Shown in pieces: positions 33,803 to 45,756 of a DNA stretch of 64,000 bases. Both the position numbers and the translations under genes were made by a program. Source of the DNA: Euphorbia lathyris (lineage: Eukaryota; Streptophyta; Magnoliopsida; Malpighiales; Euphorbiaceae); assembly GCF_963576675.1 (NCBI RefSeq), contig NC_088913.1, forward strand, positions 21,464,001 through 21,528,000, read 5' to 3'. A model generated the notes under the pieces. The model saw only the letters and a program-made list of their open reading frames with translations, searched no databases and had not been told where the DNA came from. The first letter of the stretch is position 1. Every line of letters starts with the position of its first letter.

Positions 33803-35995
33803 ATGAGTAAGAAAAACAAGAGAGTGACGTTGCAGTCCAAAGAGGAAGATCGCATTAGTTATTTGCCGGACTCTCTAGTTCAACATATCCTCTCCTTCTT
33901 GCCATCAACCAAAGATGCAATTCATACTACCCTTTTATCCAAGAGATGGCATAATCAATGGACTCGGGTTCCCGTCCTCATCTTCCATTCCGCTGGTATG
34001 CCTATCAAAAAATTCTCTAGATTCGTCGATTATACACTACTTCTCTGTGACTGCTCCAAGATCAAGAAATTCCACATGCAAACAGGTGATAATCACCATG
34101 TACAAGATTTTATCTGGAATATAAAAATCAGTTTTGCAATCAGAAAAGATGTGGAAGAGCTAATATTGGATTTCCGTTTTAATTATCTACAGCAGTACAG
34201 GTTGCCAGAATTTCTTTTCAAGCATGCTTCCTTGGTTAAACTACATACGTATGATTGTAATTTTGTTTCCATGCCTAATGGGAGTATAAGTTGGGGAAAT
34301 CTCAAGGCATTGAATATAGAACATTGTCATTTTCCATCTAAAGCCATTGAAAATATTCTAAGAGGGAGTCCATCACTTGAATCCTTGGAATTAGTCTCCA
34401 ATACTTCGATAAGTGATGAATATGTTATTGTTTCCAATTCGTTGAAAAAATTGGTCTTGAAAGATTTTTGGTCTGTTCGTCTTCAAATTTCTTGTACAAA
34501 TCTTGAGGAATTCAACCTTTTTGGTATTTTTTTTACTTGGAACCACCCTAATTTAATGAATTGTCCATCTTTAATATGTGCTAATGTTGATTTTGAGTGT
34601 GATGAAGTATTTATGGGTGTTGATATTGAGATTATATCACACTTTCAGCGTGTCAAAGAGTTGAAATTTGGTAGCCAGTTTATCAAGGTAAGGTATAAGC
34701 TTAATCTTATAATTTGACAACGTTTAATTTTAGTTTTGAATTCTCATTCTCAAATGATATGTTTGCAGATACTCTCAGCTCTTAATTTGGAAGGTCACCT
34801 ATCTCCTCCGTTGTTGAACAACAAATTCTTAACTTTAGACCGTCCTAATTTTGAAGAACATTCTGGTGGAATCGAATGTGCACTTCACATTTACCATGTG
34901 CTTGAGAAATTAGTTATAAAGTTGCCATTTTACAAGGTAAAAATATTCTAAATCATACATGTAATGTTTAATATATATCTATCACTTTCAACTGTGTAAG
35001 TTGAGGAGGTGAAAATGTCATTTAGATTTTTTAAGGGTTTATTAAACATTTGTGTAAAAGTTAGAGGAGTCTAAGCGATTGTTTGGGAGTTTGAAGGTTA
35101 ATGGAAGTCAGAGTTAAATGGGGTAATGGAAAGAGAAGGGAAGTGATGAAAATGAAATTTAAAAATTAATCTTGTTTGGGAGTTTATAGAATGAGGTTAA
35201 ATGAGGTTAAATTTTTAACTTCTTTTGGGAGTTTAAATACGGAGGGGAAGGAAGGTTAAATTTACTCTGCAGAGATAAAAAGTTATAAAAAAGTTTACGT
35301 TACTTCCGTTAACCCCCAATTTGGAGGTTAGAGGAAGTAAACGTTTAACCACATTAACCTTCATTTATTCTCAAAAAATAACTCCCAAACAAAGTTAACT
35401 TAATATTTAACGTTCCATTACTTCCATTTACTTCCATTAACCCCCTTCCAAATAAGGGTTAAGGTATAATATTTTGTGTACATTTAGTTTTTATTTAAGT
35501 TCTATGGTGGGTTTGCTTATATTATTGGAAATTTTTGAGAATTATCTACTTAATTTACAAAATCAATTATCAAGTTTTATGTATTTTTTGAACGGATTGA
35601 TTCAATGAAAATGAAAATGAAAATGCAATGCTACAACTACCTAGTTTTGGAATTTAATGAATAACGCACAATAATTTTTTCTTCAGTCTCAAAGGACAAC
35701 AAATCTTCCAGACCTGAATGATTCTGGTGAGAATTATTGGAATTCAAACAGAGAAGTTTTTGATTGTCTGGCTTCACATCTAAAGATCATTGAGATTAAT
35801 GGTCTATGCGAAAGTGATGATAAATGTAAGTATATTCTCAATTTCATTGAGTTTCTGAGTGCAAGAGTACTAGAAAAGTTGGTTGTGATATTAAAAGATG
35901 GTGGAAAAGATTTTGTGATTCAAGTTTCTAAAAAATTGCTGGACTTTCCAAGGTGTTCTCAACATGCTACGGTGAAGTTGTTATGTTCTAATTAG
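33803..35995 (+). CDS. F-box/LRR/FBD protein, gene B (3 exons, intact)
   Basis: Exons 33803-34687, 34769-34936 and 35687-35995, all phase 0 with GTAAGG/GTAAAA donors and TTTGCAG/CTTCAG acceptors; 453 residues. F-box at about residues 15-60 (DRISYLPDSLVQHILSFLPS), leucine-rich region (FLFKHASLVKLHTYDCNF, LKALNIEH, SPSLESLELV, LKKLVLKDFW), FBD domain at about 350-453 (NYWNSNREVFDCLASHLKIIEI ... ending LLCSN). Predicted SCF ubiquitin-ligase receptor; substrate unknown. It is clearly a paralogue of gene A, in the opposite orientation, with the same splice sites and a MITE in the same intron 2. The start is the first ATG, 320 bp after the hAT element, so its promoter may include transposon sequence. 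Confidence 0.88.
35073..35460. mobile_element. Inverted-repeat element in intron 2 of gene B
   Basis: The left end 'TTGTTTGGGAGTTTGAAGG' and GTTAATGGAAGT recur in reverse complement at the right (ACTTCCATTAACCCCC, AACTCCCAAACAAAG). The phrase TTTGGGAGTTTA also recurs inside. MITE-like, superfamily not assigned. Confidence 0.55.
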
Positions 35996-37001
35996 GAGGC
36001 TCGGATATCAAAGTATATGTAGAATTGTTTGTTCAGTCTTGATCACATGCACCTTAATGAACATGTAGAATTTGCTCATTCACCGTTAGATCTAGGCTTA
36101 TTTTTTGTTTTTTGTCATCATGAGTTGGATGTGGTTCTTGAACACACCAGATTTTTTTTCCCAGGATGGTATATGGGTTTGTTGGGAGTGGTGTTGTAGG
36201 AACTTAGTTTTCTATTTGAATCCATAATTGTAAAAAATGACAAGTTTAGTTTTCTACTAACTTTTTTAAAATAAATAAATTACTCTTCACATGTCCAGTC
36301 CAATCCAAAGTCTAATTGGACCAAATAATAAACAGAGCTACTTGCAGCTAGCCAGGCCTAATAACTGATGGACAGGCCACATCAAAAAAATAGCTAGGCC
36401 TCCTAACATGCTGCTTCAAAACATCCATCCACCATTTCGTATTTACTCCCTCAAAATTAGACATTCTCACTACAAGTTGTCTCTATCCTAGCCTACTTCT
36501 TAATTGATGCCGAGTGTTCTTCAAACAAGGCTATACCATAGTTACCTTATCAAAACAAGTATGTAGAAAAGAACATCATATTCAAATAACACAGACCTAT
36601 AATCAATAGTTCTAAACCCCCAAGAAGCCCAACTCAAATAAACAAGCACAAACAGCCAAGAACCACTTGTGTCTTTAACTAACTCTAAGTCTAACAGCCA
36701 AGACATATATAATCCATATCAGAAAACTCATCTCTTTCTTTGAAATGTGTCACTGTATCAAATGCATCATCAAAATACTTCAACATATAAATATTTTAAG
36801 GACTGACAGAACCTTACAGCATATTAGATTAGTTCATCACTCAATATCCCCAAAATAGTTCCTAAAATTAATTTCAGATAAAAAGAAAACTATCTATAAG
36901 AATTGATACAAAAAGAAAATTATCTATAAGTCACGAGACAATTTAGATATTGCAGATACTATCAATTGCTAAGCTCCATGATGGCATCTCCTTCAAAGTC
37001 A
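35996..37001. other. Intergenic between convergent genes
   Basis: Holds the 3' UTR of F-box gene B and of the minus-strand gene at 37088-38765. Parts of the latter (CAGCCAAGACATATATAATC, near 36696) are repeated 3' of its second copy at 44462. No separate gene. Confidence 0.4.
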
Positions 37002-37087
37002 TCACCAATTGGATCGGTAGTTATTCTTCTTCTTCTTATTCTTATTCTTAATCTTCTTCTTGGACCGCGTAACTCCAACTTGAGTAA

Positions 37088-38765
37088 TCACCAATTCATC
37101 TTGTTGATCCATAGCAGTTGAAGTCTCAGGGCTGAGATGGGGGGCCTTAAACTGCTCTGCCCCTGAGTTTGTAGTTGCAAGCTCAAGTCCTCAATCTTAG
37201 CTTCACTGAAGCTCACGTACGTACCTGATGTTGGGATTGAATTACTGTGATCATTGGCCTCATAAGTCTGATTCGGAGTCGTCTTCATGGTCATACTTTC
37301 TTCAGGAACAAAAACAACCCCTGACGCCTCAACAATGGCTTCTTGGTACTTAGATTCTTGACCCTTGTTACCTGAAACTTGTTGGTTGCTTTCATCAACT
37401 TCATTATTATATCCTTGTTCAGTAAACTCATGACATTCAACTATTTCATCATCTTGACCTCCTTCAATTGCTATAGCATCTACAAAAGTAGTGCCCTCCA
37501 CCATCAGGTTGTTATCAATTAACTTTCTTTTCCCCAATTCAAATCCTGAATTCTTCTTTTTTGAAAACTCAAAAACAGATTGTTCTGTTTTATCAGAAGA
37601 TTCAGCAACAGAATTCCCACAAACATCTCTAGAAAGCATCATCAGAGAAATAGCAACTTCTTCTTGTTCTTGTTCTTGCTCAACTTCTTCTTGTTCTTGT
37701 TCTTCCATGAGCAATGATTTCTCTTTTTCAGTTGAATGAAACTTCATATGACCAAAGAGAGCTTTCCAAGATTGGAAACTGGTTACCAGATTATGAATAT
37801 AAGATAACCATTGCCTGAACATCTGAGCTAAATTCTCTGTGATGAACACAGGTGCTACATACTCTGCCTCAGTTTGAATATTAAGGATTGCAACTTCCCA
37901 CTCTTGTACAACATCTGGCAGATCAGCCTCAGATTCAGGAACAATAACAACCTGTGACGCCTTTGGATCATAAGGAAGCATTAAATGATCATCATCAAGG
38001 GGTGCCAAACCAGCACTTGGCGAAGAGCTACTAGAAGCCATCGGACTAATAATGGAACTACCACAATCATCTACCACAAAGTCATCTATCATAGATGCAG
38101 TCTCAGAAAATGAATAACAATCATCTATCGTAGCTGCAGCTGCAGTCTCCAACAATGAATCGCAATCACCTAACACAAAGTCAAGAGAACAATGAGTAAG
38201 AAAGTATGGAAAATAATAAACTCTTGTATTATATATTGCTTCAACATTAACCCATCATTATACAACAAACCCTAATGATATTTCTTATTAGTAAATAAAA
38301 TTGAGAGTGAGTGTGTAGAGTGTGCAGCAAATTGAAAGAGGAAAAGAGTGATTCAGTTGCAAAATATTTGTAAAAGTTTGAGCTAAAAATAATTTTTCTT
38401 CAATTAAGTCTTTCATATTCAACATAAGAGCCATTTTGTAAGGTCCATGATAACACATATTATAAACTCTTGTATTATTGCTTGAACATTAACATGATAA
38501 CACATAGTATAAACTCTTGTGCATAAATATATATACAAATATCATATAATATAAAAGAAAAACCATAAAATTTAGAGAGAAAGGAAGAAAGAAAGAAAAA
38601 AAAACCTGAATATAGTAAAAAGATCCTTTTAGAAAAAGGATACATCCCAAATGTTTGATTTGAAACAATCCAAGATTGTTTTTTAGTAAAAGGATTGTCA
38701 GTGACACATCTTCTCATGAAGAAATTGGTTACTCGGCTCATTCCTGTTTGTTGAGTTGAAGCCAT
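37088..38765 (-). CDS. Unrecognised acidic two-exon protein, copy 1
   Basis: Exon 1 38765-38606 (MASTQQTGMSRVTNFF...), exon 2 38169-37088, joined in phase 1 through TCA-G|GT; about 413 residues. I do not recognise the family. Visible features: a serine-rich stretch (MASSSSSPSAG), a hydrophobic conserved core LPDVVQEWEVAILN...LAQMFRQWLSYIHNLV (about residues 150-200), an acidic Glu/Gln repeat (EEQEQEEVEQEQEQEE) and a C-terminal region. Compared with copy 2 (44539-45441) it has lost about 36 codons that include a basic KKKRSQRRTRK cluster, and one C from a C-run at 37160-37163. The shift replaces the ancestral basic tail (stop at 37004-37002) by a short unrelated one. It may be a decaying gene. 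No membrane segment or signal peptide is evident. Exon 1 is inferred from splice sites only. Confidence 0.5.
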
Positions 38766-38799
38766 GGATACCAAGTTCTTCTGCTCAAACTTATGATTT

Positions 38800-39225
38800 C
38801 TTTGAATAGAAATATAAGTAATACGAGGGTTTTTGATTTATAAGAAGTGGAAATGCACTTAGTAAGTGCTTGTTTTGTAATCTAATTGAGAAATTTTAAA
38901 AGCATTAGTTTTAACCTTTGAAAGAGAATGTTTCAAAAGAGTAATTTAGGATAATTCCTAATAAATAAAAGTTTACATGTTCTATTAGAAGTAGGTGTGA
39001 TCAAATCTTATTTCCATATAATTAATGATTAAATTTTCATTTAAAGTAATATTTGGTAAATTTTCTACCTTAATTAGATAAACTTTCCATAATCAAATAA
39101 TTTGTAAAAATATGCAATTAAATTTTTCTTCTTAATTTAGCCTTCACTTTTGTTCAGGGTAATATTTTTCATATATGTTAAGAATATTCTCAATTTAATT
39201 TACTTTACATACACGTATAGTACCA
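38800..39225. repeat. 5' flank shared with the J-domain gene
   Basis: Same order of similar blocks as 11120-11730. It lies upstream of the minus-strand gene at 37088-38765, as its partner lies upstream of the J-domain gene. Confidence 0.55.
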
Positions 39226-39519
39226 AATTGATTTATTATTTATAAAATATTTAAAATACCCCCTGTTAAAATTGACATTTTATTTGACATACTCCTTATT
39301 AAAATCCATGTTTCAACTCATATATATCATATATGTAAGGTTGAACTGGAATTTAATTTGATAAATATAGTTACGTGTATGTTATATACATAATTTCAAA
39401 TTAAAATAGACCTAGACCTAAAATCCTAAAAACGATATTTTTATTTCAAGTTAATAATAAGTTTACTTTGAATGAACTAATTAGGAAGGATGGGCTAAAG
39501 TGGTAGAAGCCCAATATCA

Positions 39520-40423
39520 AGCCCTTTTCCTAATCTTATAATTTAGAAATAAATATCAGTCATTAATAGTTATAATCATATGCCTCTAATTAACCTTAAT
39601 ATTAACTCAGGTATATAATTATTCTAACCCTAAATAATAATTCATATCAGTCATTCAAATTAATAATAAGTTGATTTTTTTTGGACGAAGGATGTGGTGA
39701 GAGAGCAGAAAACCTAAATTCTAAAAAGAAGTCATCGTTCGTTCTCTTTCACACTGTCATTCTCCGATCTCGCACCCCTGCATTTCTTCCCCATCTCCAT
39801 TCGGTCGTTGTGGTCATTGCTTGTGCCGCCTACGTCTGTCATGCTCTTCGATTGCACCGTCTTAACGCCTCCTTCCTCTTACCCCGTTTTACGGGACTGG
39901 TTTTGAGCAGGTCTGGCGATTGGCAAGGAGTGTCCGAGTCCGACTCTCTATTTTCGCACGATAGGAGACATCAAAGGTCTCCTCAACTTTTGATTTTCGA
40001 ATAATTTTCACTGATTCTTAAACTAAATATGATAAATTGAATAAGAAAATGAATTTGATGATTGAGTCTAGAAGAAATCGTAATGAAACAGTTTGTATTG
40101 ATTGCATTAATCAGATCTAACCTTAGCGGTGACCTACCATCCTCCTTCTTTTGGGGCTTTGATCTGTTGACATGGTGGGTCCTCTCCCTCATGACGACTA
40201 TGTTGGCATAGATGTGTTGTTTAATCCCAACCTCTGCCTTTCGGGTTTGTCCATGACATCGATTGTTCAGGCTACGACTGCAAATGCTACGGCAGCCAAA
40301 CCGACTTTTGCTTTGATTATAAAAAAACTTTACCAGCGACTCCTTGTTCCACAGCTCAGGTAACGAATGTTGGTGGCATTAAGTCAATTCGGATCTCTCA
40401 AGGGGCTTATGATCCTCGGGTTG
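39520..40423 (+). repeat. Left arm of a 904-bp inverted duplication
   Basis: Reverse complement of 42326-43229 with only scattered differences (for example GATGTGG versus GATATGG, GGATGTGG site near 39690). Contains a 107-codon frame (39681-40004) found equally in the other arm; I see no domain in it. The right part leads into the LINE ORF1. Confidence 0.9.
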
Positions 40424-41467
40424 TAATATGTTGTAACTCGCTAATTGGGCATCTGATCCTTTTAAAAGGGGATGCCCCATGGAAGGTGATTGAATTGAAG
40501 CAGGCTCTGAATGCAATTTGGGGTATGGAGGAGCCATGGAGGCTAATTTTGATCGGTCAGGGTTATTTTCATGTCATTTTCCACTCACAAAAGCCAAGGC
40601 ATTTAGCTTTGAGTAAAGTTATTGTTAATGGGTTCCTTCCATTTAAAACCATGGGTCCCTGATTTTGATCCTTTTGCTAAAAAGACGACGAATGCTCAAG
40701 TTTGGGTTCGACTATATTCCTTGTCCTGGGAATACTAGGATGCTCAAATACTTTCTGATATTGCCAAATACATTAGGGGACTGTTGCGGTTTGATAAAGC
40801 GACACTTGAAGGGGACTTTGGTCATTTTGCACGTATGTTGCTTGATATTGGCCTGACAGGGGATCTTCCTACTCAACTTGGGATTGAACGTGAAGGCAAA
40901 AAATTCTGGATTGATATTGTATATGAGAAACTTCCTAGTTTCTATAAAGTGTGCTCTTCTATTGGACATATGGTGTATGACTGTAGAAAGAATAGGAAGC
41001 CGACTATATCTCGACCGACTGTTGCTCAGCTGACCGTTTCTCAACCACGTGTGGTTCAGCAGCGGATGAACTTTTAGAGGGATATTATTCTAGTTCAGGA
41101 GGTTACTAGCAAAATCCTTGATGCTACTGCGCCATTGGTCACCCGATCTGTTCAAAATTTGGATTCTGTAAGTCTTTCATTGGGTAGCCCTCAAGGAAAG
41201 AGAGTCGAACCTTTGTTTGATTCATCTATTAGTTCGGATTCGCCTGGCAATGATAATATCATTATGAAATCATCAAGAAAAACAATGCAAGATGTTAATC
41301 TTCCTTTATCCTGCGTTGATCAAACTGAGTTGGAGGATGGTGTTTTGGATGAAGGTGTTTGGGAGACGGTTGTTTGGAATAAAAAACTCTCTTCGTTACC
41401 AAATTCTTCTGACAATTTCCAATCTCTCTCTAAGTGGGTCAGTAAGCCCTCGGCCCGTTTTGAATGA
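40424..41467 (+). pseudogene. L1-type LINE ORF1 (DUF4283 + CCHC), degraded
   Basis: Translation in shifting frames gives the DUF4283 order of plant L1 ORF1: NSLIGHLILLKGDAPWKVIELKQALNAIWG (split over frames), a G-Q-G-Y-F-H-V box, FDPFAKKTTNAQVWVRLYSLSWEY, then GDFGHFARMLLDIGL, and finally LPSFYKVCSSIGHMVYDC, the zinc knuckle. At least three frame changes and stops are present (for example near 40662 and 40738). ORF1 coats LINE RNA. The 5' part lies in the inverted-duplication arm. Confidence 0.75.
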
Positions 41468-41745
41468 ATGTTCTTTACTAGAACTGCAGTGGTATTCATA
41501 ATTTGGATACCCAGAGATACCTATTTTCTTTGTGTGCTAGGCATAAATCGGACTTTCTCTGTATCGTGGAACCTATGGTTGATTTTTCTTCTATTCATCA
41601 GTCGTATTTGTTTATGGTAGTGTTTGGGCCAATCGTAGACTTGCGCTCTTTGATTGTATTTCTCACACTTTTGGCGAGTCCCCGGGCCAGTGGCTTATTA
41701 TGGCGCTCTTTAAGTGTAGACTTTTGACTTATTTATTCTTATTTT
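41468..41745 (+). pseudogene. Start of L1 ORF2 endonuclease, truncated
   Basis: NCSGIHNLDTQRYLFSL followed by HKSDFLCIVEPMVDF corresponds to the first blocks of plant L1 ORF2 ('NCRG...T...L....PDI..L.E'). The similarity ends at about 41745; the rest of ORF2 is missing. Confidence 0.6.
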
Positions 41746-42325
41746 CATTTAAGCTCAATACATATCTTTCCTCATCTACTTATCCTAAAATTTCAATTGT
41801 CCCCCCTAAATTTTTAACAGTTCCATATAACTCTCTATTCTTATCCAATTATATTCAATAACCCTATATTCTTCTCTAATTGGTTCAATAACACTCTATT
41901 TTTATCTTGTACCATTCAAACCCCCCCTCCTAAATTCTGCTTGATTGCATTCAACGATCAAAAAATTTCAAATGCCCCATAAACTTTCAAAAGTTCCTGA
42001 TATCAATAACTGTGCAACGTGGCGCGATAGAAGTTTGAACCTATTCCCAGAAGATAGAAGATGTAACCTACTTTCAAAAGTTCCTAATAACAATGCATCT
42101 TTTCCTTGGCTTTATTTATTTTTGTTTGGATTAAAGCTTAATACATCAATTCCCGTATATTTGGCCTAAAATTACAACTATCCATCTAAATTTTTAAAAG
42201 TTCTAAAGAACTCCCTATTCTTGTCCAATTTTATTCAATACCCCATATTCTTCTTTAACTACTTTAATAACACCTTATTTTTATCCGTTGACATTCAATA
42301 ACCCCCATTTTTATCTAATTGCATT
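41746..42325. repeat. Two similar AT-rich repeats between the LINE and the right arm
   Basis: 41755-41910 and 42130-42320 share a run of phrases (TAAGCTCAATACAT, CTAAATTTTTAACAG, 'CTCCCTATTCTTGTCC' and TTCAATAACACTCTATTTTT-type) in the same orientation. Non-coding. Confidence 0.5.
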
Positions 42326-43229
42326 CAACCCGAGGATCATAAGCCCCTTGAGAGATCCGAATTGACTTAATGCCACCAACATTCGTTACCTGAGCTGTGG
42401 AACAAGGAGTCGCCGGTAAAGTTTTTTTATAATCAAAGCAAAAGTCGGTTTGGCTGCCGTAGCATTTGCAGTCGTAGCCTGAACAATCGATGTCATGGAC
42501 AAACCCGAAAGGCAGAGATTGGGATTAAACAACACATCTATGCCAACATAGTCGTCATGAGGGAGAGGACCCGCCATGTCAACAGATCAAAGCCCCCAAA
42601 GAAGGAGGATGGTAGGTCACCGCTAAGGTTAGATCTGATTAATGCAATCAATACAAACTGTTTCATTACGATTTCTTCTAGACTCAATCATCAAATTCAT
42701 TTTCTTATTCAATTTATCATATTTAGTTTAAGAATCAGTGAAAATTATTCGAAAATCAAAAGTTGAGGTGACCTTTGATGTCTCCTATCGTGCGAAAATA
42801 GAGAGTCGGACTCGGACACTCCTTGCCAATCGCCAGACCTGCTCAAAACCAGTCCCATAAAACGGGGTAAGAGGAAGGAGGCGTTGAGGCGGTGCAATCG
42901 AAGAGCATGACAGACGTAGGCGGCACAAGCAATGACCACGACGACCGAATGGAGATGGGGAAGAAATGCAGGGGTGCGAGATCGGAGAATGACAGTGTGA
43001 AAGAGAACGAACGATGACTTCTTTTTAGAATTTAGGTTTTCTGCTCTCTCACCATATCCTTCGTCCAAAAAAAATCAACTTATTATTAATTTGAATGACT
43101 GATATGAATTATTATTTAGGGTTAGAATAATTATATACCTGAGTTAATATTAAGGTTAATTAGAGGCATATGATTATAACTATTAATGACTGATATTTAT
43201 TTCTAAATTATAAGATTAGGAAAAGGGCT
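42326..43229 (-). repeat. Right arm of the 904-bp inverted duplication
   Basis: Same length as the left arm; arms are separated by 1.9 kb. The near-identity means a recent event or gene conversion between arms. Confidence 0.9.
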
Positions 43230-43282
43230 CTAAATTTGTAAATGGACCTCTAAATTGGTCCGATTTTATAATTTACGGGTTA

Positions 43283-43395
43283 ATTTGGGGATTTAATTTA
43301 AGATCATTGAACACGATTTCCGTTGGAATTTTTTCCAGAATTGTTTGAATATGCCAAGATGTTCTCAAAACGTTATTTTTGAGTTGCCAAGCTTG
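43283..43395 (+). pseudogene. FBD domain C-terminal relic (F-box family)
   Basis: The end of one frame reads FFPELFEMPRCSQNVIFELPS, comparable with the last residues of gene B (LLDFPRCSQHATVKLL). Only the end of the last exon is left. As with gene B, a copy of the unrecognised minus-strand gene follows. Confidence 0.45.
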
Positions 43396-44400
43396 AAATA
43401 AATATGGAAGGCTATTAATGAATTTGAAATTTGTCAGGATTTAGAGCTCTGCTGCTTGATGGTATGAATTTGTATTTCTTGATTTAGGAAAGGCAAAGAA
43501 GCTCAAATTTATGGAGGAAGTAACTTGACATTTTGGAAAATATGATGAAATAGTTGTTGTATGTGTCTAATCCTAACTTATTATATTGCAAATGTCATAA
43601 TTTTGTTTCAGATAATTCTATTAATTATCAAGAATTTTATTGTACGAATTCAAATAATTCTTTCAAAGAAGTGATCTTAATTGAAGATAAATTAAGCTTT
43701 ACAAGTCCAAAATAATAATTTACCGGCCTGGTTTTTTAGATTTTTCTTGATTGAGTATATATGATTATTCAATTTGACACATTCAGGATTTATCACCTCA
43801 TCCTATAACCTTAGTCTTTGTTACGTAAAAAAGGAAAAAAAATCGATTGCCTCAATATGATTTGAAAACGTACTATTTACGTTTTTAGTTTGCTTAAGAT
43901 TATTTATATTGACCTTATAAATTCGATGTGGCAAAGTTATGGGAATTTTTTTATAAATTGAATTATGTACACTTTAAACAAGTTCATATGGTTATGTAAC
44001 TGCTGAGTTGTAAAAAAATTTGACCGAATTTGACACGTGGTATTTAAGAAGTCAGACTTCAAGCACGTGTCTTACGCTAGTCAATTCTAACCTTCTAGAA
44101 TGGAAATGGAGGGGGTGAGAAATAATACTTTTATGGAGTTAAGTGGGTAAATAAGACATTCTATGAGTTGAGGGGTAAATGGACAAGTTGCGGGGGTGAG
44201 AAATACCATTTTTATGGAGTTAATGGGGGTAAATATAATGCTAATGTCTATTTTAAATGGAAGTCAATTTGCTTCAAGAGGAAAGATTAAACAAGCACAG
44301 CACACACAATGAGGTGGAAATATATAGCACATTCACGTCCAGCTATCAGGACTAAACAGAAATTAGGAGTTTGCAATGAAGAAATTAAATTCAATGGAAC
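43396..44400. other. Intergenic, no gene seen
   Basis: AT-rich; two imperfect copies of a phrase around GGGGGTGAGAAATAATACTTTTATGG (44110-44230) suggest a degraded repeat. The right end is the 3' flank of the next pseudogene. Confidence 0.4.
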
Positions 44401-44538
44401 AGCATATAGTAACCTATCAAAACAAATATGTAGAAAAGAACAGAACAGCATATTCAAATAACACAGCCAAGACATATATAATCCATATCAGAAAACCTAT
44501 TTAGATATTGCTCCATGATGGCATCTCCTTCAAAGTCA

Positions 44539-45441
44539 TCACCAATTGGATCGATAGTTATTCTTCTTCTTCTTCTTATTCTTATTCTTAATCTTCTTCT
44601 TGGACCGGGTAACTCCAACTTGAGTAATCAACAATTCATCTTGTTGATCCATAGCAGCTGAAGTCTCAGGGCTGAGATGGGGAGCCTTAAACTGCTCTGC
44701 CCCCTGAGTTTGTAGTTGCGAGCTCAAGTCCTCAATCTTAGCTTCACCGAAGCTCACGTACGTACCTGATGTTGGGATTGAATTACTGTGATCATTGGCC
44801 TCATAAGTCTGATTCTGAGTCGTCTTCATGGTCATACTTCCTTCAGGAACAAAAACAACCCCTGACGCCTCAACAATGGCTTCTTGGTACTCAGATTCTT
44901 GACCCTTGTTACCTGAAAGTTGTTGGTTGCTTTCATCAGCTTGATTATTATATCCTTATTCAGTAAACTCATCACATTCAACTATTTCATCATCTTGACC
45001 TCCTTCAATTGCTATAGCATCTACAAAAGTAGAAGTAGTGCCCTCCACCATCAGGTTGTTATCAATTAACTTTCTTTTCCCCAATTCAAATCCTGAATTC
45101 TTCTTTTTTGAAAACTCAGAAACGGATTGTTCTGTTTTATCAGAAGATTCAGCAACAGAATTCCCACAAACATCTCTAGAAAGCATCATCAGAGAATTGC
45201 TCAATTTCCTTGTCCGCCTCTGTGATCTCTTCTTCTTCTGATTGGGAGCAGCAGTTTCATTATCAGATTGTTGGCTATCCATAATACTAGTCCATGAATC
45301 CTGCTCTTCTTCTTCTTCTTCATGTTCTTGTTCTTGTTCTTCCATGAGCAATGATTTCTCTTTTTCAGTTGAATGAAACTTCATATGACCAAAGAGAGCT
45401 TTCCAAGATTGGAAACTGGTTACCAGATTATGAATATAAGA
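44539..45441 (-). pseudogene. Unrecognised acidic protein, copy 2, truncated
   Basis: Covers only the 3' two-thirds of exon 2 of the gene at 37088-38765; at 45441 the similarity ends in an LTR fragment. It keeps what copy 1 lost: a segment with DSWTSIMDSQQSDNE and the basic KKKRSQRRTRK, and the ancestral C-terminus ending in a Lys/Asn-rich, possibly nuclear-localising tail (RSKKKIKNKNKKKK). It carries a premature TAA at 44958-44956 where copy 1 has CAA. There is no exon 1, start codon or promoter, so it is dead. Confidence 0.75.
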
Positions 45442-45445
45442 TTAT

Positions 45446-45756
45446 GAAACTTCCATTGACTGCTTCCAACTGTTGCCGGAAGAGACGATACGCCCCGCGT
45501 ATCCTTGGTTATGCCCTGCGTATTGGACGTCTTGAAGCTTGTGCGTTTCGTTGATGGTATCTACGCGTGGCGCCTCTGGTGTTACATCCCGCGTAAGAAA
45601 GTACGCGCTGCGTAAGAGAAGGACGCCCTGCGTGTTTGTGCTCCTGAACTTGGAACGCCTTATTGATGCGCTTTACGCGTGGCGTATAGGAAGACACGCC
45701 CCGCGTAAAGCAGTCTCTGAAGCGGAACGTCTTCGAGTGTGTGGGATACGCCCAGC
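45446..45756 (-). mobile_element. G1-family LTR fragment (U3 dyad array)
   Basis: Matches 16590-16880 of the G1 LTR. Dyads start at 45489, 45510, 45562, 45583, 45602, 45622, 45674, 45695 and 45747, keeping the 21/52-bp spacing of the intact LTRs. The last dyad is cut at its spacer by the solo LTR that begins at 45757. The rest of the LTR is missing on both sides. Confidence 0.8.

Noticed and set aside
39681..40004. 107-codon frame present in both inverted arms as a candidate gene
   Set aside because: Conserved only because the arms are recent copies; compositionally like a LINE leader, no domain, no splice or promoter evidence.
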